A DNA stretch of 64,000 nucleotides, taken from positions 62,001 to 126,000 of the forward strand of contig JAPPAB010000054.1 of the NCBI GenBank assembly GCA_026705765.1. Direction: 5' to 3'. Both the position numbers and the translations under genes were made by a program. Shown one piece after another: positions 44,424-55,111 of the stretch; the stretch's first letter is position 1, and each line of letters starts with the position of its first letter. The notes beneath the pieces are model-generated. The model was not told where the DNA came from, did not search any database, and saw only the letters and a list, made by a program, of their open reading frames with translations. The stretch comes from Gemmatimonadota bacterium. GTDB taxonomy: Bacteria > Latescibacterota > UBA2968.

Positions 44424-46796
44424 CTAAGGTTCATTATTCTTTATCCACGGCACGATATCGATGTGTCCGCGATCTATTCTCACCGCGATTGCACCCGAAT
44501 GATCGGTTCGCCAAATTTGTATCCCCATCTCGTGAAAGCGCTGCACAACTTCTGGCGAAGGATGCCGAAACTTATTGTTTTTTCCGCATGATATGGCCGC
44601 AACGCTGGGATTGACACCCGCGAGAAACTCGGGTGTCGAAGAAGTGCGCGAGCCGTGGTGCGCTGCTTTGAGGATATCTGAGCGCAGGCGAGGTCCCCAG
44701 CGCATCAGGTCGCCATCTGTCTCGTGCTCTATGTCTCCGGTCAATAATATCGATGTTCCCCGATAGACGATTCGAATGACGACCGAACCGTTGTTCACGC
44801 CATCAGGTGCCGGTCCCGAGTTGGAAACATAAGCCGGTGTCGGATGCAGTACCAAACCGCCAATACCCACCAGACTATCTCCCGCAGCCACAGTATGATA
44901 TTTGATGCCTTGTGTCTTTACGACCTCTTGAAGCCGTTTGCCTGTAAAAGAATTGACGTGCTGTCCCGCATCGAGATAATGACCTACCGACATTTGTTCC
45001 AAAACGGAGATCAGGCCGCCAATATGATCGGCATGTGGATGAGATCCAACCACGACATCGATGTGGTCAATACTCTGACTTTTGAGAAATGGCAGAATCA
45101 CGCGTTTTCCCATGTCGGTGTATTGCGTGCGAATACCACCATCGACCAGGAGTGTTAGCCCATTCGGGTATTTGCAAAAAATAGCGTCGCCCTGACCGAC
45201 ATCGAGAAAATAGACTTCAAGGGCTGACTCTGTTTGCCAGATATTTTTCCAAATCCCGATATTTGCCAGAACAAGGGCGATTATGAGACAATAGGTACTC
45301 CAGAGGCGTCTGGCAGTCGGGTGAATCAGAGGTATCAGGACCAGATAAATTGCAAAGATAACCCAGGAAGGACGCGCTATTTCAAAGGCAGCCCACTCTG
45401 GTTCGGCCATAAATTCTGTACATTTGATTGCCGTGCTCAAAATGAGCCAATTCGCGGCGTTTAATACCGTCGCTATGGGTTCCCAACAGGCGAAAGCCAA
45501 TACCGTCAGGAGTCCCAGTCCAACGCCAATACCTATGAGCGGTACGACAATTAAATTTGCAATCAAGCCAATGATCGATACCAGCCCAAAATATGCCACA
45601 ATAAAGGGAAGGGTCGTTGCTTGAGCAGCGAGAGAAACAGCCAGCGGCCCTGCGATACAGGTATCGTACCATCCCTTTTTTCGGGGCAACAAATCGCGCA
45701 GTGGCCGATAAAAGATTAAAATGCCGCCTGTGGCTACAAATGATAGTTGAAAACCCACATCGAATAAATCCTGTGGTCGAGCGATTAACAACCCCAAACC
45801 CGCTATGCCCAGGATGTTTCCACCGTCTATATCGCGTTGTCCCACCAGGCCCAGGAGTGCCACACAGCCCATTGTCGAAGCGCGCACGACTGAAGGTGGC
45901 AACCCGGTTATCAGCGCGTAAAATACCAGCGCGCAGATTGTCAATGCAGCAGTGATACCTCGCCCGATTCCCAGTATCTTTAGCGAGAAAAATACAGCTC
46001 CAGCAATCAATCCCACGTGAAGTCCAGACACCGCTAAGACGTGATTGACACCCGTTTGCGTGAATGCGGTTTTGACTTCTTCGGGCACGGCGTGCTTTGC
46101 ACCCAAAAGCACCCCTTTTAAGAGGCCAGCAGGCCCGCCGGAAAGGTTCTGCTCAATTGCCTGGCGAATGAGATTTCTGACGGGTAATACGATCTGCGCC
46201 CACCAGTCATCTTTTTCCCGTTGATGTGCAAGAATCTGAGAGGGCTTTTGCACCGTGCCCAGAGCATCTATGCCCCTTCGCTTCAGGAATTCTCGGTAAT
46301 CAAATGCGCCCGGATTTCGCGGGGGATCCGGTTGATAAAGCTGGATTTGCAATTGCATTCGATCCCTGTAGGTGGGTAATGCAGTGTCCGCTTTAAACCT
46401 GATTAGTGCCCTGCCACTTACAGCGCGTACCGTGTCCTGGACGACGAGTTGAAGTACGTCAAAGACGATGCGATAATCGCCGTTGATGTTTTCGGGGTCC
46501 GATGAGACCAGTCCCTCGACTTCGACAAGTGTGCGGTCTGCAGGTAAGAACTGGGCAAAGTGATCTACAGCGCGTTCCAGGCTCTGCGCGCTTCTCAATG
46601 TACCCAGCAAAATGAGAAGGCTCGCAAAAAGGATGCTCATTTTTCCCTTATTCCATTGCCACCAAAGCCCCGCGCCACAAATGCAAATAACACCAAAGGC
46701 ACAGAGCATGGTGGGGACTGGGAACACCCCAATATACCTGTGTAAGCCGATTCCCAAAGCAAAGTACAGCGCAGTCCACAATGCGGGTCTTCTCAT
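44424..46796 (-). CDS. comEC: DNA uptake channel ComEC/Rec2
   Basis: About 790 residues from ATG 46796 (AAGGA upstream; ATG 46841 also in frame). Transports single-stranded DNA across the inner membrane. N-terminal helices and DUF4131-type OB domain, Competence domain (GLLKGVLLGAKHAVPEEVKTAFTQTGVNHVLAVSGLHVGLIAG), many helices, then a metallo-beta-lactamase nuclease domain (LDVGQGDAIF, GSHPHADHIGG, ILKAAHHGSRTS). All three regions are present, so it looks functional. Confidence 0.94.
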   Translation of the reverse strand: MRRPALWTALYFALGIGLHRYIGVFPVPTMLCAFGVICICGAGLWWQWNKGKMSILFASLLILLGTLRSAQSLERAVDHFAQFLPADRTLVEVEGLVSSDPENINGDYRIVFDVLQLVVQDTVRAVSGRALIRFKADTALPTYRDRMQLQIQLYQPDPPRNPGAFDYREFLKRRGIDALGTVQKPSQILAHQREKDDWWAQIVLPVRNLIRQAIEQNLSGGPAGLLKGVLLGAKHAVPEEVKTAFTQTGVNHVLAVSGLHVGLIAGAVFFSLKILGIGRGITAALTICALVFYALITGLPPSVVRASTMGCVALLGLVGQRDIDGGNILGIAGLGLLIARPQDLFDVGFQLSFVATGGILIFYRPLRDLLPRKKGWYDTCIAGPLAVSLAAQATTLPFIVAYFGLVSIIGLIANLIVVPLIGIGVGLGLLTVLAFACWEPIATVLNAANWLILSTAIKCTEFMAEPEWAAFEIARPSWVIFAIYLVLIPLIHPTARRLWSTYCLIIALVLANIGIWKNIWQTESALEVYFLDVGQGDAIFCKYPNGLTLLVDGGIRTQYTDMGKRVILPFLKSQSIDHIDVVVGSHPHADHIGGLISVLEQMSVGHYLDAGQHVNSFTGKRLQEVVKTQGIKYHTVAAGDSLVGIGGLVLHPTPAYVSNSGPAPDGVNNGSVVIRIVYRGTSILLTGDIEHETDGDLMRWGPRLRSDILKAAHHGSRTSSTPEFLAGVNPSVAAISCGKNNKFRHPSPEVVQRFHEMGIQIWRTDHSGAIAVRIDRGHIDIVPWIKNNEP

Positions 46797-46920
46797 GATT
46801 TTTCCTTTCTCGAACCCGTATTGTGGCAATTTTCGTGCCATCTCTCATGGCGTGCTTATTTCGCTATTTGTGGAAAGAATTGTTCACTTGTCTGAAAAAA
46901 ATGTTTCCCCCTTTTCGTCA

Positions 46921-46949
46921 TTGACTTTACCCATGTGAGATGGTATATT
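46921..46949 (+). promoter_or_regulatory. Predicted promoter of the truA operon
   Basis: TTGACT (46921-46926), 17-nt spacer, TATATT (46944-46949). Near-consensus; the leader to truA is about 85 nt. Confidence 0.65.
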
Positions 46950-47038
46950 TGCAAAACTATTCGAAACTGAGTTTTAACTGTATGCTTTTTGTGGGCGTTG
47001 GGATCGTTCTCTCTTCGCGTTTGGTGCGGGCCGTTATC

Positions 47039-47779
47039 ATGCAGATTCGCCTGACGCTCGAATACGATGGAACCGACTTTAAGGGCTGGCAAATTCAGCC
47101 CGACCAGCGCACGGTCCAAGGCGACCTTCAGGCACGCCTTGAGCAACTCTATGGTGCACCGATCCCGGTTACGGCGTCTGGTCGCACAGATGCGGGCGTT
47201 CACGCACTCGGGCAGGTTGTCAATTTCACGCCCACGCGCGATATTTCGCTCGATCGTCTGCAGCACGCGCTCAATGGCATGTTGCCGCCCGATGTTGCCG
47301 TCAAGAGGGCCGATTATGTCGGTCTTGACTTTCACGCGCGTTTTGATGCCCAGCGCCGCCATTATTTTTATCGCATCCGATATAATAAACAGCCCATCGG
47401 CCGGCACTATGCGTGGTATATACGTCGCAAACTCGACCTGGATGTGATAAAACGGGCGAGCGAAACTCTCATTGGTCGGCATGACTTCACGTCCTTTTGC
47501 GTGGCGGCCGATGAAAAAGAAAATCGAGTCTGTCAGGTCTATACCTGCGATTGGCAACAGCAGGGTGACGAACTCACATTTCATATTTCCGGTGATCGCT
47601 TTTTACGCGCAATGGTGCGCAGTATCGTTGGCACCCTCGTAGAAATGGGCCGAGGGGCGCGACCAGCCGAATCTATGCGCGATATTCTCTGTGCTCGCAA
47701 CCGCCAAAGTGCCGGAGAATCCGCTCCTGCCCAGGGCTTGTTTCTCGAAAGGGTGATTTACGACGATGAACTCCCGTGA
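47039..47779 (+). CDS. truA: tRNA pseudouridine synthase A
   Basis: 246 residues from ATG 47039. Isomerises U38-40 of tRNA anticodon arms. LEYDGTDFKGWQIQPDQRTVQG and the catalytic Asp in SGRTDAGVHALGQVV; YFYRIRYN and FLRAMVRSIVGTLVEMGRG at the C-terminus. No clear ribosome site. Its stop overlaps a GTG of the next gene. Confidence 0.94.
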   Translation: MQIRLTLEYDGTDFKGWQIQPDQRTVQGDLQARLEQLYGAPIPVTASGRTDAGVHALGQVVNFTPTRDISLDRLQHALNGMLPPDVAVKRADYVGLDFHARFDAQRRHYFYRIRYNKQPIGRHYAWYIRRKLDLDVIKRASETLIGRHDFTSFCVAADEKENRVCQVYTCDWQQQGDELTFHISGDRFLRAMVRSIVGTLVEMGRGARPAESMRDILCARNRQSAGESAPAQGLFLERVIYDDELP

Positions 47780-47781
47780 GG

Positions 47782-48900
47782 ATGAGTGCCGTGAAGCACC
47801 CTCTGCTGATTTTGCTATTGGGCCTGTGCATTGGCCTGGCATTATTTCCCTTGCTCAATCGGTCTTCGTCCAACACGAGCGCGGTGAGCACAAGTATTGA
47901 GACGTCGCGCCGAAATGCCATTGTTCGAGCGATTGAAAATGTGGCGCCAGCAGTCGTTAGCATCAATACGGTTTACGATCGGGATTATCCCCGATATCCC
48001 GATCGTTTTTTTGAACCCTTTGAGCCTTTTTCCGACAGGCAGCGGATTCCCGGAGTTGGCTCGGGGTTCGTGATTCAGACCGATGGTTATATTCTGACCA
48101 GCAGCCATGTTGTCGATGGTGCTCAGGAAATTTTTGTAATCTTTCCCGACGGTCGTCGCTTTGATGTTCTCGACGTTTTTATAGATCGCCAATGGGACCT
48201 CGCAGTTGTGCAGATTGATGCCGATAGCCTCTATGTCCCCGAGATTGGGACATCTGAGAGCGTTATTATTGGCGAATGGGCGATCGCGCTTGGAAATCCT
48301 TTTGGCTTGCACTTTGAAGATCTCAATCCCACCGTTACGGTTGGTGTTATCAGTGCAGTAGATCGCATTGTTCGTCCGGAACAAAATGAACGCGCCTACA
48401 AAGGCATGATTCAAACGGATGCTTCAATTAACCCGGGCAACAGCGGCGGCCCTCTGGTGAATAGTCTCGGTCGCGTTATTGGCGTTAATTCATTTATTTT
48501 TTCACAGGGCGGGTCGTTGGGTATCGGTTTTGCCGTGCCTATTGACCGCGCAATCCAGGTGGCCTGTCAGCTCATTGACCAGGGTAGTCGCGAGTTCTGG
48601 ACCGGGCTGGATATTCACAATCTCAACTCGCACATTGCTCGCACCCTGGGGGTTCAGACACTGAAAGGTGTTTTGATTACCGTCGTTGATCCCCTCAGCC
48701 CGGGTGAAAGCGCTGGTTTGTTGCCTGGCGATGTGATTGTGATGGTCAACGATAAACATACAAGTAGTGCAGATGATGTCGTAGATGCTTTTCGGTACGC
48801 GGCTGTTGGCGATATATTTAATCTCAAAATTATGCGTGGTCGGGGAGGCCGCGTATTTGATACCCAACTCGTCTTAGAAGCCGACCCGCGCAACGAGTAA
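47782..48900 (+). CDS. HtrA/DegP-like S1C serine protease
   Basis: 372 residues from ATG 47782 (GTG 47776 overlaps truA stop and is possible). N-terminal membrane anchor, trypsin-like domain with His in LTSSHVVDG, Asp in DLAVVQI, Ser in GNSGGPLVN, then a single PDZ domain (VDPLSPGESAGLLPGDVIVMVND). Periplasmic quality control. Confidence 0.92.
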   Translation: MSAVKHPLLILLLGLCIGLALFPLLNRSSSNTSAVSTSIETSRRNAIVRAIENVAPAVVSINTVYDRDYPRYPDRFFEPFEPFSDRQRIPGVGSGFVIQTDGYILTSSHVVDGAQEIFVIFPDGRRFDVLDVFIDRQWDLAVVQIDADSLYVPEIGTSESVIIGEWAIALGNPFGLHFEDLNPTVTVGVISAVDRIVRPEQNERAYKGMIQTDASINPGNSGGPLVNSLGRVIGVNSFIFSQGGSLGIGFAVPIDRAIQVACQLIDQGSREFWTGLDIHNLNSHIARTLGVQTLKGVLITVVDPLSPGESAGLLPGDVIVMVNDKHTSSADDVVDAFRYAAVGDIFNLKIMRGRGGRVFDTQLVLEADPRNE

Positions 48901-48921
48901 TCCCCGATTGGAGTCGTGTCA

Positions 48922-49653
48922 ATGAATGTGAATGCCAAAGCAGCCGTGCCCAGCCTGTTTACCATTAGCAGTTTGTTTTGTGGTTTTTTATCTATGTATT
49001 ACGCTGTGAATGGGCGTTTTATCGGTGCAGCTCTCCTCATCGTTATTGCGGGATTTCTCGATGCGTGCGATGGAAAAGTTGCGCGGTATCTCCATACGTC
49101 CAGCAACTTTGGCGTCCAATTTGACTCCATTGTCGATGTGTGCTCTTTTGGCGTGGCGCCGGCCCTGCTGATGCTGTACTATCTCGATACCTTGCTGGTC
49201 ATTCGCTGGTTGCCTTTTGGCGTCTGCTTTTTGTTTCTTCTGTGTGGTGCTCTGAGGCTGGCGCGTTTCAACGCACTATTAAAGGGTTTTGACAAAGAGA
49301 ATTTCTCCGGTCTCCCGATTCCAACGGCAGCGGGTACTCTGGCCGCATATATTCTTTTTACAGAACGGGTGTGGCAGAGTAGCACTCATGCGCCTCATAT
49401 TGCCATCGCCCTGTGTGTTGTGCTCTCATTTCTCATGATCAGCACAATTGAGTACAGTGCGTTTTCGAGGTTGTCTATGGAAACAAGACGCGACCGCGTT
49501 CGCTTGATTTTTCTACTATGTATTATTGTGCTCATGTTTTTTTATACTTATGAAGTATTCTTTCCCATGGCACTTGCCATTTCCTTATCTGGTCTGTTCA
49601 GATGGTTGTATTACACGATTACAGACCGCGAAGTGGCAGATGTACGGGACTAA
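48922..49653 (+). CDS. pssA: CDP-diacylglycerol-serine O-phosphatidyltransferase
   Basis: 243 residues from ATG 48922 (GGAG upstream). CDP-alcohol phosphotransferase motif DACDGKVARYLHTSSNFGVQFDSIVD with the conserved Asp set; about seven helices. Makes phosphatidylserine for phosphatidylethanolamine. Confidence 0.92.
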   Translation: MNVNAKAAVPSLFTISSLFCGFLSMYYAVNGRFIGAALLIVIAGFLDACDGKVARYLHTSSNFGVQFDSIVDVCSFGVAPALLMLYYLDTLLVIRWLPFGVCFLFLLCGALRLARFNALLKGFDKENFSGLPIPTAAGTLAAYILFTERVWQSSTHAPHIAIALCVVLSFLMISTIEYSAFSRLSMETRRDRVRLIFLLCIIVLMFFYTYEVFFPMALAISLSGLFRWLYYTITDREVADVRD

Positions 49654-49679
49654 AAATTCACTTTTTTTAAAGCGTGATT

Positions 49680-49958
49680 ATGAGGCGAAAAAGTCTGGGA
49701 ATTCTCCTTGTTGCGATCTTTATTGGCATTCTTGCTGGCAACGTGGTTGGCCAGGTCCTTGCTGTTATTTTTGATGGCCTCGGCCTGGAAAATAATGTGG
49801 CAGAAAAAGTGCTTATCGAATCTTATGTCTATAAGCTCAATCCCATTGAGATCAACTTGATTGTTATGACCCTTACATTTGGTTTTTCGCTCAGCTTCAA
49901 TGTGTTGAGCTTTCTCGGTATAGGAATAGCCTGGTACTACGTCAAGTATTCCTATTGA
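49680..49958 (+). CDS. DUF4321-like two-helix membrane protein
   Basis: About 92 residues from ATG 49680 (GTG 49674 in frame). N-terminal helix after MRRKSLGILLVAIFIGILAG and C-terminal helix LTFGFSLSFNVLSFLGIGIAWYY. Resembles DUF4321 proteins of unknown function. Between pssA and tatA. Confidence 0.72.
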   Translation: MRRKSLGILLVAIFIGILAGNVVGQVLAVIFDGLGLENNVAEKVLIESYVYKLNPIEINLIVMTLTFGFSLSFNVLSFLGIGIAWYYVKYSY

Positions 49959-49978
49959 GTTATTTCAGGAGGTGTGAC

Positions 49979-50215
49979 ATGTTCGGCATGGGACCTTGGG
50001 AAATCGTATTGATTCTGGTCGTTGTCCTGCTGGTGTTTGGTGCAAAACGCATTCCCGAAATTGCCCAGTCTCTCGGCAAGGGCATTACCGAATTTAAGCG
50101 CGGCGTAAGGGATGTTCAGACGGAGATAGAAAATAACGTCAATACTGCTCCGCCTCCCGAACCACAACCCACACAGACCACACAGACAACATCGGGTACA
50201 GAAACAAAATCGTAA
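49979..50215 (+). CDS. tatA: Twin-arginine translocase subunit TatA
   Basis: 78 residues from ATG 49979 with AGGAGGTG upstream; the in-frame ATG 49955 is rejected. One helix (WEIVLILVVVLLVFGA), hinge KRIPEIAQSLGKG, amphipathic helix TEFKRGVRD, then a Pro/Thr/Gln tail. Forms the pore for folded proteins such as the dioxygenase at 15728. tatC is not in the window. Confidence 0.93.
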   Translation: MFGMGPWEIVLILVVVLLVFGAKRIPEIAQSLGKGITEFKRGVRDVQTEIENNVNTAPPPEPQPTQTTQTTSGTETKS

Positions 50216-50227
50216 TCTGGAGGCAGG

Positions 50228-51685
50228 GTGGCTGACGATTCTGTTTTTTCCGCCCAAACAGCGCGGGAGCTTGTACAGGGCATTCGCACGGGTACGCACA
50301 CAGCCCGCGAAATAACGGAAGAGATTCTCGCGCATATCCAAAATACAAATCCCGATATCAATGCCTTCATCACCATTGATGAAGAAGGCGCGCTCAAAGC
50401 TGCCGATGTTGTCGATCAAAAGGCCGCAGAGGGTCAGGTCCTTGGCCCTCTTGCAGGCATTCCGATTGCCCTGAAAGATGTGTTGTGTACCAAAGGGCTG
50501 CGCACGACCTGTGCTTCAAAAATTCTCGATAATTTTATCCCGCCTTATGATGCAACCGTTGTTTCCCGTCTGCGTCAGGCCGATGCAATCATCCTGGGCA
50601 AACTCAATATGGATGAGTTTGCCATGGGCTCTTCCAGCGAAAATTCCCATTTTGGTGCGGTCAAAAATCCACGCGATCAAACCCGTGTAACGGGTGGGTC
50701 CAGCGGCGGTTCTGCTGCTGCTGTTGCTGCCGGTCAGGCTCTTATGACTCTGGGGTCTGATACTGGAGGATCTGTTCGTTTGCCCGCATCTTTCTGCGGT
50801 GTGGTGGGGCTTAAACCCACTTATGGTCGCGTTTCTCGTTATGGCCTGATCGCTTACGCCTCTTCTCTCGACCAGATTGGTCCATTTGCGCGTACTGTCG
50901 AAGATGCGGCCACCCTGCTCGGCGTCATCGCCGGGCACGATTCTCGAGATTCTACCTCTGCTCATGTACCCGTGCCCAATTACCTTTTGGCCTGCCAAAG
51001 AGGCGTTGATGGTCTCACCATTGGCTTGCCGACAGAGTTTTTTGGCGAGGGCCTGCAAGCCGATGTTCGCGATGCCGTTATGCAAGGGGTTGAAATTCTG
51101 GAAGAAAATGGCGCGTCTATTCGCGAGGTTTCGCTGCCAACTGCTGGGCATCCCGCCTTTGCTATTGCCGCTTATTATATTGTTGCCACGGCTGAGGCAT
51201 CGTCAAATTTGTCGCGTTACGATGGGGTGAAATACGGCTTCCGAGATGAGGCAGAAAACCTGATTGATATGTATGTTCAAACGCGCAGCAAGGGTTTTGG
51301 CGCAGAGGTCAAGCGTCGCATTATGCTGGGGACTTATGCGCTGAGTGCGGGGTATTACGATGCGTATTATCGCAAGGCGCAACAGGTGCGCACGCTTATT
51401 CGTCGAGATTTTGACCGCGCGTTTGAATCCTGCGATCTCCTCGCTTCGCCCGTATCGCCTACTCCGGCATTTAAGCTGGGTGAAAAACTCGACGATCCGC
51501 TCCAGATGTATCTTTCCGATATTTATACTGTTTCTGTGAATCTCGCGGGGATTCCCGGTATTTCGGTGCCTTGTGGTACATCGACCGAAGGCTTGCCCAT
51601 AGGCTTGCAGTTGCTCGGCAATGCTTTTGCCGAGGAGACCATTTTGAGTGCGTCTGCGGTTGTTGAAAGAGGGTTGGCGTCATGA
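50228..51685 (+). CDS. gatA: Asp-tRNA(Asn)/Glu-tRNA(Gln) amidotransferase subunit A
   Basis: 485 residues from GTG 50228 with GGAGG. Amidase signature: Lys in [11 protein letters not shown], cis-Ser and nucleophile Ser in [14 protein letters not shown] and [16 protein letters not shown]. Frees ammonia from Gln for GatB. Overlaps gatB by ATGA. Confidence 0.96.
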   Translation: MADDSVFSAQTARELVQGIRTGTHTAREITEEILAHIQNTNPDINAFITIDEEGALKAADVVDQKAAEGQVLGPLAGIPIALKDVLCTKGLRTTCASKILDNFIPPYDATVVSRLRQADAIILGKLNMDEFAMGSSSENSHFGAVKNPRDQTRVTGGSSGGSAAAVAAGQALMTLGSDTGGSVRLPASFCGVVGLKPTYGRVSRYGLIAYASSLDQIGPFARTVEDAATLLGVIAGHDSRDSTSAHVPVPNYLLACQRGVDGLTIGLPTEFFGEGLQADVRDAVMQGVEILEENGASIREVSLPTAGHPAFAIAAYYIVATAEASSNLSRYDGVKYGFRDEAENLIDMYVQTRSKGFGAEVKRRIMLGTYALSAGYYDAYYRKAQQVRTLIRRDFDRAFESCDLLASPVSPTPAFKLGEKLDDPLQMYLSDIYTVSVNLAGIPGISVPCGTSTEGLPIGLQLLGNAFAEETILSASAVVERGLAS

Positions 51686-53133
51686 ATTACGAGTCTGTCA
51701 TCGGCCTGGAAGTGCATGCCCAACTTGCGACCACGACCAAAATTTTTTGCGGATGTAGTGCCGAATTTGGGGGGGATCCCAATACCCATGTCTGTCCGGT
51801 GTGTTTGGGCTTGCCGGGTGCGCTTCCCGTGTTGAATCAAAATGTTGTTGAACTGGCGATGCGCGTTGCACTATCTGCTGGTTGTACCATTCAACCGCGC
51901 AGCCGTTTTTTGCGGAAGAATTATTTTTATCCCGATCTGCCCAAGGGGTATCAGATTTCGCAGTTTCAATCGAATGAAGAAATGCCCCTGGCTACTGGTG
52001 GGGGTGTTGATGTGCCCACGGCTGATGGGGGTAGAAAGACCATTCGTCTTACGCGTATCCATATGGAAGAAGATGCTGGCAAGAGCATCCACCAGGAGGC
52101 TTTTGTGGCTGCAGGGGAGTCTCTCGTGGATGTCAATCGCTGTGGGGTGCCGCTTATCGAGATTGTGAGTGAGCCGGATCTTTCGACGTCGGAGGAAGCT
52201 TTTCACTATTTGACGAGTTTGCATCAATTGCTGGTGTACACGGGTGTTTCTGAAGGCGATATGGAAAAAGGACACATGCGGATCGATGCCAATGTGTCGA
52301 TTCGGCCTGTTGGAGAAACTCGACTTGGTACTAAGGTTGAGATCAAAAATGTCAATTCTTTTCGCAATTGTCAGCGCGCTATCGAGTCCGAGATTCAGCG
52401 GCAGATTGATTTGCTCGAGACCGGCGGTGAGATTGAGCAGGCGACGATGCTCTACGATCCCGATCGCAATATTTTGCGGGCTATGCGTACAAAAGAGGAG
52501 TCGGACGATTATCGCTATTTTCCCGATCCGGATCTGGTTCCCCTTGTCGTAGATGATGCCTGGGTTGAGCGCGTTCAGAGCCAGATTCCAGAGTTGCCAG
52601 AGGACAAACGCGAGCGGTTTGCAGAGGTTTACGATATTTCCGGCGATCAGATTGATGTACTTACCGCGGAACGAGATATTGCCGATTATTTTGAAGCCGC
52701 GGTTGCGGCGGGTGTGCAGAGCAGACTTGCGGCCATTTGGATACAGGGCGATGTGATGCGCGTTCTGAATGATCGGAAGATCGCGATTGGCGATTTGCGC
52801 GTTTCAGCCGAACTCCTTGCGGAGTTGATTGGTTTGATCGATAAGGGCGATATCAGTACCAGTATCGCGCGAACGGTTTTCGACGATATGGTGGAGACAG
52901 GGGATAGTCCTGCGGCTATTGTTGAGAAGAAGGGGCTTGTGCAGATTAGCGATGCGGGTGAACTCGATGGCGTGATCGACCAGATTATTGCCGATAATCC
53001 CGAGGAGGTTGAGCGTTTTAAAGGCGGCGACCAAAAGCTTATGGGGTTCTTTATGGGACAGCTTATGAGAGCCACAAAAGGCCAGGCCAATCCCCAAAAA
53101 GCCAGTCAGTTGTTGAGGGAGAAATTGAGTTGA
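51682..53133 (+). CDS. gatB: Asp-tRNA(Asn)/Glu-tRNA(Gln) amidotransferase subunit B
   Basis: 483 residues, full length. GLEVHAQL start, [41 protein letters not shown], and the C-terminal YqeY-like domain ending [18 protein letters not shown]. gatC is not next to it. Confidence 0.96.
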   Translation: MNYESVIGLEVHAQLATTTKIFCGCSAEFGGDPNTHVCPVCLGLPGALPVLNQNVVELAMRVALSAGCTIQPRSRFLRKNYFYPDLPKGYQISQFQSNEEMPLATGGGVDVPTADGGRKTIRLTRIHMEEDAGKSIHQEAFVAAGESLVDVNRCGVPLIEIVSEPDLSTSEEAFHYLTSLHQLLVYTGVSEGDMEKGHMRIDANVSIRPVGETRLGTKVEIKNVNSFRNCQRAIESEIQRQIDLLETGGEIEQATMLYDPDRNILRAMRTKEESDDYRYFPDPDLVPLVVDDAWVERVQSQIPELPEDKRERFAEVYDISGDQIDVLTAERDIADYFEAAVAAGVQSRLAAIWIQGDVMRVLNDRKIAIGDLRVSAELLAELIGLIDKGDISTSIARTVFDDMVETGDSPAAIVEKKGLVQISDAGELDGVIDQIIADNPEEVERFKGGDQKLMGFFMGQLMRATKGQANPQKASQLLREKLS

Positions 53134-53158
53134 TATAAATCTTAGAAAGGTACTGAAA

Positions 53159-53401
53159 ATGGCTCATTCAAATGTCTCTACAAGCGCAACAAAAGTTGCA
53201 GATTTAACAATTGATGAGTTTAGAGAGCTCGTGCAAGAAGTTGTCATACAAACGCTCTCAGAAATGATGGTCGACCCCGATGAGGGGCTGGAATTGCGCG
53301 ATGACTTCGTCGAAGAACTTAAGCAATCCATTGCTGATGTGAAAGCTGGTAAAACTGTACCTGCACAGAAAGTCGCTGAAAGACTGGGGCTGACCTGGTG
53401 A
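53159..53401 (+). CDS. Probable antitoxin of a type II TA pair
   Basis: 80 residues, acidic, with TIDEFRELVQEVVIQTLSEMMVDPDEG helix and C-terminal KAGKTVPAQKVAERLGL. AAAGG before the ATG. Sequence resembles short antitoxins that bind RelE/ParE toxins; identified mainly by its overlap with the toxin gene (TGATG). Confidence 0.8.
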   Translation: MAHSNVSTSATKVADLTIDEFRELVQEVVIQTLSEMMVDPDEGLELRDDFVEELKQSIADVKAGKTVPAQKVAERLGLTW

Positions 53402-53661
53402 TGTATGGGGTAGAATTTAAGTCCAATGCCGAATCCGATTTAGGCCGTTTGGATGCGCCAATAGCACAGCGTGTGCTTACAAGACTGCGATGGTTAGCCG
53501 AGAATTTTGACGCGATTAGACCCGAAGCACTTAGGGGAGAATGGAGGGGTATGTTCAAGTTGCGAGTTGGCGATTATCGCGTCCTCTATACCTTTAATCG
53601 GACAAAACGAGAGATTGTTGTTCACTATGCCAGGCATCGTCGTGAAGTGTACAGAGATTAG
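53401..53661 (+). CDS. RelE/ParE family toxin
   Basis: 86 residues from ATG 53401. VEFKSNAESDLGRLDAPIAQRVLTRLRWL, LRGEWRGMFKLRVGDYRVLYTFN and VVHYARHRREVY match RelE/ParE/YafQ mRNA interferases or gyrase toxins; the basic C-terminal residues fit an RNase. Sits directly after gatB. Confidence 0.9.
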   Translation: MYGVEFKSNAESDLGRLDAPIAQRVLTRLRWLAENFDAIRPEALRGEWRGMFKLRVGDYRVLYTFNRTKREIVVHYARHRREVYRD

Positions 53662-53727
53662 ATATGCTGGCTGATGAGTTGTTCACTAAAACGGGTCAAT
53701 TCCATATAAATGCCATCATGTTCTTCT

Positions 53728-55086
53728 TTAACCGCGCAGCCAGGCACCTTCTTTGAATCTCTCGTCTAACCGCCTGCCAAGTTTCCTCACAATATCCGGG
53801 TTTTCACGGGCGATATTGTTCAGTTCATTGGGATCATTTTCCAGGTCGTAAAGCTCATTGATATCGTTGTTGTTTTCGATCAGTTTGTGTGTTTTCGTGC
53901 GGATCAACCTGAAATTACGAATTTGGCTCACCGATTCTGTGCGGTGATCATTCGTCTCGCCTCTCAAAACGGGTCCCAGTGATTTTGCGTCGATATTTTC
54001 CTGTGGTGGCAACCCGGCCCATTCGCAGATCGTGGCGTTGGTATCGATCAGTTCTACTGGTTCTGCCGATACCCTGCCGCCTTCAATGCCAGGTCCAGCC
54101 ACAATAAGCGGTACGCGCAACGAAGCCTCATAGGGCACGCTTTTGCCGTAAAGCCCGTGGTCGCCGAGCATTTCACCGTGGTCGCTGGCAAAAATAATGT
54201 ACGTATTGTCCATCATGCCCCGCTTTTCAACCGCGTCTAATATTTCGCCAATTTGAGCGTCAATCAGTTCGATGTACGCACAATATTGCCGGCGCGTCTT
54301 TAGAATCTCGGCCTCGGTTAGACCTTTTCTGCTGCTTTCAATATTTTTGGGTTTACCTTTGCTTGTCGCTGGAATCGGATCTGGCATCTCGGCGTTGCGA
54401 TATCGTTCAGCATATTCAGTCGGGGGATCAAATGGGCTGTGTGGTCCCACAAAACTCACGAATAAATGCCAGGGGAAATCGTCTGGTATGTCTTCAATCC
54501 ACTGCACAGATCGCTGTCCGATGTACGTATCTGCAAATGCTTCGGTCGGCAGTACCGAATCATGACACGAGGCGGGGCCACTTCGCGCCGAATAATCATC
54601 GACAAATGCATTGAGTAAGCCTTTTTCTTTTAAAAAATGATTGTAGGGTCCCTGGGGAATTCTGCCCCTGCCAGCATGGCTTTTGCCTTCGACTTCAACG
54701 GGATGCGTAAAGCCCCACATATACGTAGCTGGCCTATCTCCGTCGCGTCCATTGTACCCATCGGGTTTTGCCAGATCCAGTTTGCCCACGCAGCCTACGT
54801 AGTAATTGTGATCGCGTAGCCGTTGGTAATACGTTGTGGCTGTGCGTGGGAGAAAATTGTTGTTACCCAGTGCCCCCAGGCGAACGGGTTGTAGGCCGGA
54901 TGCGACCGCAATGCGAGATGGCGCGCAAACCGGGCAATTTGTTATACATTGTGTAAACTGTATGCCGCGCTCGGCCAGCCGGTCCAGATTAGGTGTTTTG
55001 ACAAAATCAGCGCCCATTGATCCCAGATAATCCCATCGGTGCTGGTCGTCCATGATATAGAGAATATTCGGTCGGTCCTGAGACAT
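53728..55086 (-). CDS. Sulfatase (arylsulfatase/choline-sulfatase type)
   Basis: 452 residues. Hydrolyses a sulfate ester. Formylglycine site CAPSRIAVASG with Cys, PNILYIMDDQHRWDYLG metal-binding start, and FASDHGEMLGDHGLYGKS. No signal peptide. A separate maturase would be needed. Directly upstream on the same strand is the PhyH-HEAT gene (25 bp). Confidence 0.9.
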   Translation of the reverse strand: MSQDRPNILYIMDDQHRWDYLGSMGADFVKTPNLDRLAERGIQFTQCITNCPVCAPSRIAVASGLQPVRLGALGNNNFLPRTATTYYQRLRDHNYYVGCVGKLDLAKPDGYNGRDGDRPATYMWGFTHPVEVEGKSHAGRGRIPQGPYNHFLKEKGLLNAFVDDYSARSGPASCHDSVLPTEAFADTYIGQRSVQWIEDIPDDFPWHLFVSFVGPHSPFDPPTEYAERYRNAEMPDPIPATSKGKPKNIESSRKGLTEAEILKTRRQYCAYIELIDAQIGEILDAVEKRGMMDNTYIIFASDHGEMLGDHGLYGKSVPYEASLRVPLIVAGPGIEGGRVSAEPVELIDTNATICEWAGLPPQENIDAKSLGPVLRGETNDHRTESVSQIRNFRLIRTKTHKLIENNNDINELYDLENDPNELNNIARENPDIVRKLGRRLDERFKEGAWLRG

Positions 55087-55111
55087 AGGTTCTCCATTTT
55101 TAGGTGTGTTG

